64,000 bases of DNA from positions 14,481,709 through 14,545,708 of the forward strand of contig NC_135565.1 of NCBI RefSeq assembly GCF_964340395.1, given 5' to 3'. The translations under genes were made by a program, and so were the position numbers. The notes below the pieces were generated by a model that saw only the letters and a program-made list of their open reading frames with translations, was not told the DNA's origin and did no database searches. Source of the DNA: Glandiceps talaboti. Taxonomy: Eukaryota; Hemichordata; Enteropneusta; Spengelidae. Shown in pieces: positions 1 through 11,397 of the stretch (positions are counted from its first letter, which is position 1; every line of letters starts with the position of its first letter).

Positions 1-920
1 GTGACCCAATTTTTTAAGAATGTTTCTCATAAGAAGGAAAAGGAATACATGACAAAACAAAGTACAAACATTACGTTTTGATGGCAACTATTGGTCGGTC
101 GGTCGATTTGAAACAAAAAAGTTAATTTTCTTTTTAGAAAATAAGGTTTCTCTGCCTCATATTTTACTCCTCTTTATCTTCCTTTTACTGCACTCCTGGT
201 AACAAACCCTTTCCCAGCTTTTCTACACATGTACATTTGCCATGTTCTCATCTCCCCCCCCCCCCACACTTGAATAAGTTGTCATGAAAGAAATGCTCTG
301 TTAGTGAACAAGTGTCAATGTCATCGATCGTCGTCGCCATGACTATAGATGATGTCGACAGTCCAGACACTTGCTTATTATTGTCAGAGAGGGCGCTGTT
401 TCGATGAAAATGAAAAGAGGGTCACCCTCATGGATCACTAGTACTAAATTAAAAAATCACAACAAAAACTGCTTAGCAATGATCAATATCGACTACTTGA
501 GAGTTAACAATTGTTTGATTTAAATATTTAGTTTTATCCTCTTTGTAATTAACCACTTACTGAGACTATGGTTTTATACAGTTTCTTTTGTTGTTACTGC
601 TGCTGCTTTGTTTTTGGTTATTTGTTGATTTCTGTTGAAGACAAAAGTCTAGCCAACTTATTTCAAACTTCGGTACATGTGTATTGATTTTGTTGCTATA
701 TATGAGAACATGATTTGGGATGATATCGATGGAATAGCACCTCGGTAACTTATTCAACTTTGGAATATTCGAAGCCCTAATGCACTTGGAATGATATTTG
801 GGGTCGCGATGATTTCCTGCAAAGGAATGTGGGAAAACCTCTTGTGGTAACATCAGCTTTAATTTACTGTAATGCCACAGATATAGTCAAGACACGTTGT
901 ACATTACTGTGCAACATTTC
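1..920. other. No gene recognised
   Basis: AT-rich flank with a C-run near 255-266 and short GGTC repeats near 91-105. A 95-codon minus-strand frame at 566-853 shows no family motif, no clear splice borders and no supporting context, so it is not called. Nothing else is supported here. Confidence 0.5.
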
Positions 921-1567
921 AACAACATAACTACAATAAACAGTAACATGTTGGCAAACAGTATCGTTATGTTGGTATGACATAACTACATTAAACAATA
1001 ACATTATGCTGTCATGACATAACTACAGTAAACAGAAACGTTATGTTGGCATGACATAACTATATTAAACAGTAACGTTATGTTGGCATGACATATCTAC
1101 ACTAAACAGCAATGTTATGTTGGCATGACCTAACTACAGTAAACAGTAACGTTATGTTGGCATGACATAACTACATTAAAGAGTAACATTATGCTGTCAT
1201 GACATAACTACAGTAAACAGAAACGTTATGTTGGCATGACATAACTACATTAAACAATAACATTATGCTGTCATGACATAACTACAGTAAACAGAAACGT
1301 TATGTTGGGATGACATAACTACAGTAAAGAGTAACGTTATGTTGGGATGACATAACTACAGTAAAGAGTAACATTATGTTGGCATGACATAACTACAGTA
1401 AACAGTTACTGTAATATTATATTGGCATGACATAACCACATTAAACAGTAACGCTATGTTGGCATGACATAACTACAGTAAACAGTAACATTATGTTGGC
1501 ATGACATAACTACAGTAAACAGTTACTGTAACATTATATTGGCATGACATAACTACATTAAACAGCA
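921..1567. repeat. 37-bp minisatellite, about 17 copies
   Basis: A tandem array with a unit of about 37 bp. Each unit holds the core ATGTTGGCATGACATAAC followed by a TACAGTAAACAG-like tail. Copies differ by scattered substitutions (ATGCTGTCATG, ACATTAAACA) and two carry a few extra bases (AGTTACTGTAA). Each unit contains an imperfect inverted repeat, TATGT...ACATA. It lies downstream of NRM and has no coding potential. Confidence 0.9.
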
Positions 1568-1954
1568 CTGTAAGAAGGGATATCTTTCATTGATGTAGCA
1601 GTTCACTCTTTCAGTTGTGAGCTTTTACGATGTGGTAGTAGCCTCCAGCTGTTGAAAAAAACGAGTTCTTTTGATAGCATATGCAAATATTGTAAGTATT
1701 GTAAACAGAAATAAAAACACTGACATGTCTGTTTCAACAAGTGAATGGTTTGTTTTTTATTTATAATCTTGCTATCCTGTGTATGTGTTCGATACAAATA
1801 ATAACATCACTGCTTGCATAGATATCTCAGAATAGATTTAATCTACCATACCTATGCCTATACAATGGAACAACAATAGGCAAGAAGTTTTATGTTCATA
1901 AGACATGTAGATGAGGAGCTTTACAAATATCCACATTTGCATTGTCATTGTTGT

Positions 1955-2065
1955 CGCAGTCATCATCCCCATCAAAGACATCATCGTTGTTGTTGTCACC
2001 GCCACTGTCATCGTTGTCGTCGTCATCATCGTCGTCGTCGTCGCCATCATCGTCATCGTCGTCAT

Positions 2066-2103
<38 letters not shown>

Positions 2104-2125
2104 CCACCACCATCATCATCATCAC
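1955..2125. repeat. (CAT/CGT)n trinucleotide microsatellite
   Basis: An interrupted trinucleotide run of CAT, CGT and CAC triplets, purest at about 2068-2123. It makes long frames rich in His (plus) and Met/Thr (minus), which are artefacts of the repeat. Confidence 0.9.
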
Positions 2126-2500
2126 TGTCACTTTGATACCCAGAACAATAAAGCTGTTGCCATGATAAGATGTGTCAAAAAGAGCAACATGACATTCAGA
2201 TGGGTAAAATCATTAATAAGTTTAGATAACATCTTGAATAAGTTAAGATGCACCATAATGGATTACAACCTCATCAATATCATAACAATGAGATGTAAAC
2301 ATTCAAACTGACCAGGGTTTACAAACAAGCTCAAACAATCTGAGGTATTTTGAGCAACATAGGCAGCTATTACAAGAAAAGAAAAACATTTTCTGATTGA
2401 TTCAATAATGATTAAACCACATGACTTCACAGTATCTAAGTTGGTGGAGCCATGGCAACATGAAATAGTTACAGTTTAGGTTGTAACTGTGAATACTGAA

Positions 2501-2748
2501 TAGGGAACTTGCAATCCAGACTGAGCATGCTCAGACGCAAAGGACTATGGGATTATCTGTGGCTATCGTAATGCCTAATCAGGAGCTACTGATGAAATTA
2601 ACCTCCCACAAATTGTCAGGGTAACTATGAATTGATTACTTGTGGTTACAAACAATGTAACAATATTGTTTACAATATAATTAATGAGTATTTATTATCA
2701 CATTTCCCATGATGCAACATTCAACATGGTGGGTTTGCAAGTTCCCTA
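2501..2748. mobile_element. MITE-like element with 14-bp terminal inverted repeats
   Basis: TAGGGAACTTGCAA opens the segment and its exact reverse complement TTGCAAGTTCCCTA closes it, 248 bp end to end. The interior is AT-rich and has no frame of note. I could not settle a target-site duplication. The size and perfect inverted ends fit a non-autonomous DNA transposon. Confidence 0.7.
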
Positions 2749-3296
2749 CTGTTGAGCTGCTTTGGCTGAGACAACACTTTCATGATCATCCAAAATCAGA
2801 GAAAGTTTCCAAGCTACATTGTATATCAAGCCTACTTTAGGTAATAAATTATTGACACCACTCACAACACTCAGTTTGCTTTACTAAATAAAGGTTTCCT
2901 TTTTTCAAGTCAGTGGCAATACAAAAGTAAAGGATATTATAAATATACTAAACTATACAATAAATATAGATTTGCACATTACAAAGCAATAAATTAGAGA
3001 AAAGCTTTTTAAGTTACAAGACAAAATGGCAGAATTTACACAAATCTACATTTACATCCTCACCAAATAGAATAAATATAATATAATGCCTTATCCCCCA
3101 CTGACAATGTCTAAAGGAATACTAGGACACACCTCTTAAATTATACTGTATTAAAAATATATAGACTTTTACAAATGACTAGAAATAAATAACACCTGAA
3201 GTTACAATTTAATGAAAAAATATCACAGGAAAGTTTACTGGTTTATCTAGCTTTGAAACTAAGTACTCTTTATGTCTCTTTCTGGTTGAACAGCTA

Positions 3297-3575
3297 TTTC
3301 AAACTGTCCATTTGATTGGTTTACTGCATGGCTTTGAGAAACTGTTCATTTGATTGGTTTACTGCATGGTTTTGAGAAACTGTTCATATGATTGGTTTAC
3401 TGCATGGTTTTGAGAAACTGTTCATTTGATTGGTTTACTGCATGGCTTTGAGAAACTGTTCATTTGATTGGTTTACTGCATGGCTTTGAGAAACTGTTCA
3501 TTTGATTGGTTTACTGCATGGCTTTGAGAAACTGTTCATTTGATTGGTTTACCGCATGGCTTTGACAAAATGCTC
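3297..3575. repeat. 38-bp minisatellite, about 7 copies
   Basis: Units start at 3301, 3339, 3377, 3415, 3453, 3491 and 3529. The core is TTGATTGGTTTACTGCATGG followed by a TTTGAGAAACTGTTCA-like part. The units are almost identical, which implies recent expansion; the last one is degenerate. Confidence 0.9.
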
Positions 3576-4174
3576 CATTTGATTGATTTCCTACATGGCA
3601 CTTAGAAAATAGACACTCTGACAAAAGCCTAATGACCAAAATGTGAACAGTACTCTGGAGATTACTTTTTGGCGTGTTTACTACATTGATAATGGTAATC
3701 GCAATACTGATAAAGGCAATAACAAAAGCTACAGAACATGGAAGGACTCTGATTGATTTAATACAAATTGGCAGTGATCAAATGTATTGATTGGGCAGGA
3801 ATACTTAATTAATTGATTGCTTAATCAATCGATTGATTGATTGATTGCTTTGTGACTGGAAAATGTATTTTCTACAACAAAGTTTACTTTATCAGAGTTC
3901 TTTGACGAAAGATAATCGATTATAAATACAAATGATATGTTATAAAATTGTTTTTTGTATAAATATGACATGTCATTTCTGTGATGAAATGTTGAAAGAC
4001 ACTAGTAACGACACATGGTAACTCAATCAGGCCTTTGCAAACTGTAATCTTATTCTAAGCCAATGGTATAACAATAATTGGGGAGGGGGCGACATCAAAT
4101 CGTTCTATGACATACTAAAGGATATATCTATACTGATATCAAAATCAAGCAGTTTTCCTTTCAAGACCTCTTGA

Positions 4175-4335
4175 TATGTGCACGTGTGCCTACCCTTCTT
4201 ACCCTATTCCATCAATAATTTAAGCCACTTGTACACCTGTGCCTAGCCTTCCCCACTTCATTAATGGTTTAACCCAAATGTACACCTGTGCTTAGCCTTC
4301 TCACCCTATTTCTTTAATGGTTTAATCGAATGAGA
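4175..4335. repeat. Tandem repeat of about 62 bp, about 2.5 copies
   Basis: Repeated segments with GTACACCTGTGC, TAGCCTTC and TTAATGGTTTAA blocks lie just beyond the NRM stop codon, on its 3' side, and are probably within or close to its 3' UTR. Divergence between copies is moderate. Confidence 0.6.
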
Positions 4336-4388
4336 AGTCAGTCTACAAAGGGTGATACCACGTAGCTGACTCAACAGGTAATATCTCT

Positions 4389-6187
4389 CTAATGATATGT
4401 CAGATGATGGTGTTTCAGCTGTAACTGTTCTTTGAGATATTGGTGGTCGCTATAATTCAGACGATGACACAAGACAAGATATGTAGTCCAGATTACAGCT
4501 AGTAGTAACCTGTCTAGTGTCATGACAGGCTGCATCCATAGGACTATCATGGGACCAGTAAAGACAGGATGACGGAAGTGACTGTACAATCTTTGAAGTG
4601 ATGGCGACTTCTGAGATATTGCTGGGTCTAGACCAATTGCGTGATAGTATATCTATTAGATGAATCAAATGTAGATGTTTGTGTTAGGGTTATAGCATTA
4701 TATTATATCACTTTATTTCTGTATGTTATTTTTGTATAATATTATAATAATAGTAATGTTGGGTTCTTATATAGCTCAAAGCGCTTCACAACCCTGTATG
4801 CTTTACCTTGCTTGCTACGGCATATTGTTATGCAATAAAGATTGATTGATAGATTGATTGATTGATTGACTGACTGATTATAAACAGTCTGCAACGTACA
4901 CTGCCGGATGAAACAAGGAATATTCATACACAAAACTGTTTATTTGTGTTTACAGTTGTGATAAAACATAATATTTGATGTGTGTGCACATTGTATTTTG
5001 TTTGTAATTTGTAACAAAAATGTGTGAGCTGTAAAAAAAACCATGCTCCCTAATTGAAACTCTATAGCCTTTCTGGCTTGGTAGTATCAATTGCCCCAAA
5101 ATATGATAAGTAATTAATATTTACCTGTTTAAGACCAAGCAGTTCACTATAATCCACAATAAGAAAAGAACCAGCAATAAACACCCATCCTATACTGTGT
5201 AGGATTAGAAATAACCATGTAGACTGCGGACTCCATAGTGGGCTGTTGTCACCAATTGACTGCCAATGGGTCATCATAAACTAAATAAGGTAAAAGACAT
5301 AGATTTTAGTTAGAAACTTTTCTGTATAAATTACCAACATAGAATTTGTTATTTGACTTTTGTCAATGATTTAAAGGCTAATGTTGGGTTAGGATTTGGG
5401 TTTGAGGGTGAAAAATAGCTTTAGAAAAAGTTGGTCCAGAACACAAGAATGGAAATCAATAGCAAATTAATACTAAAACATTCACTTTGCTAAATCTGTC
5501 CACTATACTACAGCTAAAATGATGTTGGCTTGGTGCTTCACTCATGGGACATTACAGCTAAAATGATGTAGACTTGGTGTTTCACTCATGGGACATTACA
5601 GCTAAAATGAGATGTAGGCTTGATTTTTCACTCATGGGACATTACAGCTATTAAAATGATGTAGACTTGGTGTTTCACTCATGGGACATTACATATAATA
5701 ATAATAATAAAATAATGCAAACATACAAGTTAAATTTGAGCCCCGTCAAAGAAACTGGGACAGAATCCTGGACCCTTAAAAGACAAGGTTTACCTGTAAG
5801 GCCATACAGCTACAGATGACATAGATACATCGCTGTGCTGGACCAAGTCCAAGTTTATCAATGAAACCTTTCCAGATTGGCAGTGTCATCACACTGTGTT
5901 GTACAGCAAATATGACAAGTAACATCACATCTTGACAGAGTGCAGTTAGTCCACTCTTTGAATCTGTTGATGTCAAAACAAATATAAAGATTTATCATGT
6001 AATATGGTTATAAATTGTGCTAGGTGTTTTGTTTCTCCCAGTAGAAACTCAGCTTTTCAGAGAAACAATACATTACATTGATTAATCAATCAATCAATCA
6101 ATCAATCAATCGATAGATCAATAGATCAATGAATCAATCAACCAACCATTCACCCAACCAACCAACCAACCAACCAACCAACCAACT

Positions 6188-6221
<34 letters not shown>

Positions 6222-7374
6222 CAAAACAATAAACTATACATTGCTCAATCAATCTGAGAAGCATATTATTGATCAAGTATAAAGTGATTGGCTAATAAAT
6301 TAATCAATCGATTAATAAATCAATTGATTGATTGATCAATGTAGTGATCAATTCAACCTGTTAATCAATAATAATCAATCAATCAATCAATCAGGCAAAT
6401 ACACAAATATATACATTGTCCATCAATCAATCTATTGATGAACTGATGTCAAATACAGATAATAATTAAAATTCAACAAAGCAATTTGAATTATTAGTTA
6501 TTTTTTATCATTTTTTGGTTATATTTTGAACTAAAAAGAGTAACCTGTATATCAGAAAGTTTAGTGAACTTACCGCAATATGTAATAAATTATTTTTTCT
6601 CCAAAGTTAGTACATTTGTTATTATCATTTTTAATTTTTTTTTTAAATATATGTGGGGTGCATTTTAATCCATACCATATTGGTTACGTTAAATGCAATT
6701 GTTTGCATATAAATCAAACAGGTGATTATTTTCTGAGAATGGGTAACATTTACTTTTTATTACCTGTCAACATGGTTAATAAAACCAAGAGTACATGTAA
6801 TAGACTTTCAGACTAACATATCAGACATTTCTAAAACTAGGTTGAGTTGATAATTAAATGGTAATGTGTAACTGATTGACAGACTAAAGCAAAAAAAAAA
6901 TGCCAGACCAGATGCACCCCCTCCCCAATCAGTATTGTTCGAATATTTATGAATAGAGTGGATTCTTTCATAACGAAGTTGAGTTGATAATGAAAAGATG
7001 ACATGTAACCCTTTGTACATCGTGTATTTATCAACCCCCCCCCCCCCACCCCCCCGGTTTGCATTAGCATCACCGAAGGCTTTTGGGGAAAATGTGTACG
7101 TGTGAAATCTCTGTGTTTCTTACAGATGTCAAAATATGCGCGCTATCAACAATAGATGGTGCACTCGAACCTGCCTTACTTGCAGATGGCACATTGTGAA
7201 AATTAAAAACGGTAAAAGCTTACCTTTCGGAACATGAGAAACATGCTTCATTCCTCGATTGTCGTTGAAAGTGAGAAAAAACACCAACTGAAAAGATGTG
7301 ATCATAAACAAAGCGAAAGTGACAGCCGCGACGATGAGAAAAAAGAACTTCGCTTGCTCCTTTGCCATGATCAT
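4389..7374 (-). CDS. NRM: Nurim, nuclear-envelope multi-pass membrane protein (4 exons)
   Basis: Minus-strand exons are 7224-7374, 5794-5963, 5125-5280 and 4389-4652. Every junction is GT-AG and the phases join to 246 residues (human nurim is 262). Nurim is a multi-pass inner nuclear membrane protein related to isoprenylcysteine carboxymethyltransferases. Matches to human nurim include a QHS motif after a membrane segment in exon 2, IVDYSELLGLKQ in exon 3 (human VFDYAELMGLKQ), and in exon 4 YYHAIGL, then LYSHFRHPV (human LFSHLRHPV), then DRLLLA. The RHP motif is shared with the methyltransferase-like fold. Hydrophobic spans lie at about 10-35, 62-82, 95-107, 126-150 and 185-210. The start is the first ATG after an in-frame GTG; a second ATG two codons on is equally possible. 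No catalytic activity is claimed for nurim and none is inferred. Confidence 0.93.
4742..4885. repeat. Dispersed-repeat tail ending in (ATTG)n
   Basis: Lies in NRM intron 3. It holds TTCTTATATAGCTCAAAGCGC, a pattern typical of the ends of dispersed invertebrate short elements, followed by GCAATAAAGATTGATTG and an ATTG/ACTG microsatellite. A short element with a simple-repeat tail is likely; the family is not identified. Confidence 0.5.
5515..5695. repeat. Tandem array of a dispersed repeat, 4 copies
   Basis: Lies in NRM intron 2. The unit of about 57 bp contains CTTGGTGTTTCACTCATGGG and ACATTACAGCTAAAATGATG. Single related copies occur elsewhere: near 34597-34650, near 31540-31575, and in reverse orientation near 23165-23210 in LRRIQ1 intron 19. 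It is therefore a dispersed sequence that expanded in tandem here. Confidence 0.75.
6075..6415. repeat. (CAAT)n / (CAAC)n microsatellite cluster
   Basis: Lies in NRM intron 1. Runs of AATC and ACCA tetranucleotides are interrupted by degenerate TTGATTGATT stretches of both orientations, so the RNA could fold on itself. Confidence 0.85.
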
Positions 7375-7825
7375 ATTTTGAGTTGACACTAACTACATGA
7401 CATGAAGAATGGAACAATAACTCTCTGTACTTCACCTATAAACACTGAGTAACTGTGATTTACTACCGTTTACGGTTTTGGGTCGGCGATATGCCCTCAT
7501 TTGCATGTATTATTTGATTTACCGAGGCACTCGTTTTTGTTTTGGTTGACCTAAATCGATCCTTTAACTTACTGAAATATTTTCAAAAGTGAGCCCTCTT
7601 CAGGTGACAAGGTGATAGCATTACATTTGTAGTTTGAATTCAGCTAATTTTCGGATGTTTCGACACGCTATTTTCATATATACACATTTTAGAAGCAACT
7701 GATATTTTATAACCTTGATCTGGATACTTAAATTGAAAGTTAAGGTTTAAACTTTGTTAATCATTTCTACACAAACTTGGAGGGTTTTTTGCAGCTAAGA
7801 ATCATGGGTTAAATTCCCTTTCCCA
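7375..7825. promoter_or_regulatory. Candidate bidirectional promoter, NRM / LRRIQ1
   Basis: This is the interval between the NRM start codon (minus) and the proposed first exon of LRRIQ1 (plus). It ends at AACATGGCGGC (7825-7835), which matches the YY1-type AANATGGCGGC element common at transcription starts of broadly expressed genes. No TATA box is evident. The promoter role is inferred from head-to-head spacing and this motif. Confidence 0.5.
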
Positions 7826-7937
7826 ACATGGCGGCGACTGTTATCTTTTTGACAGAAGTTCGTAGTATTTGGTGTTTTACGTGTATTTTCCAAAATTCAA
7901 CCACATAGTCATAATGACGGTGCGACTTTTGTAGCAG
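7825..7937 (+). other. LRRIQ1: Proposed untranslated first exon of LRRIQ1
   Basis: A YY1-like site at 7825 is followed by about 110 bp ending in AGCAG with the consensus donor GTAAGT at 7938. The ATG inside the YY1 site opens a 26-codon upstream frame that stops at 7908. A strong acceptor at 8949-8950 (ATTTCTTTCCTGGCTTTCAG) would join it to the exon holding the LRRIQ1 start codon. The exon is inferred from splice signals only. Confidence 0.45.
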
Positions 7938-8288
7938 GTAAGTCTTGAGTAAGTTGAATTTGTTACAAAAACGTGTAATAGTGGACTTTCAGTAATAAAT
8001 TTTGGGATGATACCGTTACTACGACAAGCTATGCGTTGTGAAGAGACACCTTTCAAAAATTAAAACAGCTGATCAAGTCAGGTAAGTTACGATCACTGGT
8101 TTTGATCTTTCTACTTTTCGAGATTTTTGGCTCAACCATCCGTTTCTCCTGGTAATAAATTCCATTACCTAACCTCCGATGACTGACTCTACCCTAACAC
8201 ATAAATACATAGATATATATTTGCGTTGTCTGCTCTTCATATCCAGTACTATTAGAAATACGAGTATTGACAAAATTCACGTAAAATC

Positions 8289-8575
8289 CACATTAACTTG
8301 TGAGTCTATTCAAGGGTGGTCATACTACTGGTCAATGACGTTAGTAGGTATTTAGGAATATCAAAAAACACCGTCATTGGTGTCTGCATTGGAAACGAGT
8401 ATTTCCATGGAAGTATCACCGTCGGTGATATTGTGATACTCCAATGCAAACACTAGTGACGGTATTTTTATGAATATTTGTAAATTATAAATACCTACAA
8501 CGACTAACATCATTATCGTGTCTTGTGACCATCCTTGGATAGAATATTACAATGTAACTCACAAGTTACTGATGT
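8289..8575. mobile_element. Foldback (palindromic) MITE-like element
   Basis: Long imperfect inverted arms. AACTTGTGAG, GGGTGGTCAT, GTTAGTAGGTATTT and CCGTCATTGGTGT on the left are answered in reverse order on the right by ACACTAGTGACGG, AAATACCTACAACGACTAAC, GACCATCCTTGG and CTCACAAGTT. The centre is near 8425. It sits between the proposed first exon and the first coding exon of LRRIQ1. No reading frame. Confidence 0.75.
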
Positions 8576-9033
8576 AAAATCGCATGTTGATAAGACAGCG
8601 GAAGCTATCTACCTCTATGACAAGACCCGATATTATTAAAATCTACTCATGAAATTGGGTTATAATTCCATGATCTACTTTATGGATACGTCTCGATTCC
8701 TTTAAAGTTTCATGACATTGATTTCCTACGTATATTGTCCAGGAAGAGGCGATTATATCCACAACTACAAAACCAAACAACACTTACAAAGTAAATAGGT
8801 AACTGAAGGAGCTCAGTAGTATCTTTACATGAGATTGTGATAAGACCAAGAAAAAGATTGTTTGTTTTTTATCTGTAATATCAGATTTATCGCAAGTAAG
8901 TTATTTATTTGATGATGAAATGAAGAGCCAATTTCTTTCCTGGCTTTCAGTGATTGGAAAGACAACAATTGTGAGTGATTGATGCCAACGAAATCGTGGT
9001 TGAAATCTGTCACCTTGACGTGAAGAAAGAAGT

Positions 9034-9976
9034 ATGAGTATGCGTGAGATCCAAGACCCAGAAGACGAGAGTTGGATAGAAGATGAGATCCAACGAGAAC
9101 TTGACCAGTTAGAACCACTAGATAATGATGACATTAATGGTGTAGAAGATGAAGTTGTAGACAATGAGGTGTGTTTAATATACAAATATGCAGCCTTTTT
9201 TTGAAGTCCTGAAGTGACTGAGTATTGACATTTGCATGGAATAACATTGTATTTGTAGATAACAGCATACTAGTTAATTCCAGTCAAAAAATACACCACT
9301 TGTTGATTATTTTATCCCAAGGTAATAAGCACTTAGGAGATGAGTCATGAATATGTATGTTCTGCTGTTACACGTGTATTATTAATTTATATGACATTGA
9401 TGATTTTTTTTCTTATGCTTTACAGGGAGACATTGATGATGATGATGATGATGATGACGATGATGATGATGAAATCCCAGAATCTGTGACTGCATATATT
9501 GAAAGAGTACAGAGTAGATCAGCTGGGGTTCTTAAAGAAATTGAAGATTGTACGTCTGTCTTAGAGCAAGTCAAGGACAAAGGTAATTTGGTAAAATGTG
9601 TGGTGTGGCCCTCAAGGTCTTGTAATTATCCCCAAAACACTTATGAAATCTACATTCCATTACCATTTCAAAAATACCATGCACAGCAACTTGAGGGAAC
9701 CATGGAAATTTTAAATCCCTATTTTACCCCTAGGTTTTGGTTTCCAAATGGGTTATGCCTCCCCACTCCCACCTATCTTGGGTACATGGATACCCTTCCC
9801 CCTCCCCCTCCCCGGGGCCTCAAGTGTTGATGAAACCATCTTACTTTATGTTATATTGTAACTTTCTTCTCAGGAATCACTGATTATGATGACCAGCCTG
9901 TATCTAAAGCTATTGAGGAAATTGCATTCATTATTGGAGAGAACCCTGAAGATCTTTATGATAGGGTAGGTATATC

Positions 9977-10043
<67 letters not shown>

Positions 10044-11397
10044 ACACATACAAAGAAACACATATATATCAAAATAAACAGATATATAAAGATCAAATCA
10101 AAACAAATTAGAACAACAATTTGGAATGGTAATAAACCTTACTTTTTCTTTTGGAATACAGATTTAGACTAAGATAAATCATGTTGTTTTGCCTGCATTG
10201 GCTTCTCTTCCATGTAGGTTGATACATGAGGGCGCCCCCACATGGCGTGTCTTACAGATTAATGAAATCACTTGTTTATGAGTGTAACCATGCCAACCCT
10301 AACTACCATCTGAGATCACATTTAATACATGTTCTGTCACCAAACATTTCAAGTTCCCCCTCCTTCCTCCCCAATCTTAAATCTAGCATCTTTGTGTTTC
10401 TATGGTAACAGGTTATGGAAGAAATTGAAAAAGAGGAGGAAGAGGATGAGAATGGAAACAGTGACTTAGAGACAAGTGATGGAGTCTTTCTGACAGGAGG
10501 ATGTATGGAAGACGGAACTCAAACACCAACTGGAGCTGAGAATGTAACGAAAACTGACAATAATACAGGTATAGAATAGCTACATTTATTTCATGAGTCT
10601 CAAAAGTAACATATTTCTCAGTTATCTATCATAAAAGTTTCTTTAGGGTGACCCTATTTTGTTTTGTTTCTCATTACCAGACTGACCAAAATTTTCAGCT
10701 CCGACAAAAAAAAAATAATTATTTGCACTCGTCCATAATATTTTGTGGAACAGCATCCTCTCTGGCAAGAATAAACATGTGTCTATACTGTTGATGTAAT
10801 CTACAGTCATAGTGGCGATGACAACACTTGTTTATGAACAGCACCTTGTTTTTGATGATGGAAGTTATTCGGGGGGGGGGGGGGGGGGGGGGGGGGCTGA
10901 AAAAATGACAAATGTGTAGAGAAGCTGGGAAAGGGCTTGTTGCCAGGTTTCCAATATAAATAGTTGCCATGAAAAAGTAATGAAAAACAAAAATAATATG
11001 GTCACCGTAAAAGCACAGCTAAACACCCCTTACTTTGTTGAGGGAGAATGCTGATCCCTGTTTTTGACTTTGTGTGTATCCTGTAGATTCCAGTAACATG
11101 GCAGTCTTATTGGTAACAGAGACAATGAAAGCTGAGAGAGAGGCTAGAGAAAAACTAAAACAACTGATTCAGAAACAAAAAGAACAAGATGAAAGAAGAC
11201 AAATGGAGTATGAACTACAGAGAGACGAGACGGCCAGACATGACAAACGAACTGACAGAGATAGACAGCGAAAATACATAGAATATGACAAAGAACAGAA
11301 GGAAATGATAAAACAAAGGAAAGTGGAAGAAGCTAAGTTGGAAAAAGTTATGGAGGAAGATTCTAAGAAAATGACCAAAATGCTGAATGAATATCAG
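9034..11397 (+). CDS. LRRIQ1: LRRIQ1 exons 1-5: acidic N-terminus and start of coiled coil
   Basis: Exons: 9034-9168, 9426-9582, 9874-9965, 10412-10568, 11087-11397 (residues 1-284). Exon 2 opens with a GAT/GAC run that encodes an uninterrupted stretch of 12 aspartates, a coding microsatellite likely to vary in length. Exon 3 encodes the conserved-looking AIEEIAFIIGENPEDLYDR. Exon 4 is Glu/Asp-rich. Exon 5 is a heptad-like run rich in Lys, Glu, Arg and Gln, fitting a long coiled coil. Donors are GTGTGT, GTAATT, GTAGGT, GTATAG and GTATGT; all acceptors end in AG. Confidence 0.88.

Noticed and set aside
566-853. 95-codon minus-strand frame as a terminal exon of a further gene
   Set aside because: No acceptor-plus-homology support and a composition like random AT-rich sequence.
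1838-2311. Poly-His and poly-Met/Thr frames
   Set aside because: Produced by the CAT/CGT trinucleotide microsatellite.
9583-9830. Extension of the LRRIQ1 exon 2 frame to 9830
   Set aside because: The frame runs past a GTAATT donor into low-complexity Pro-rich intron. Splicing at 9582 joins exon 3 in correct phase.
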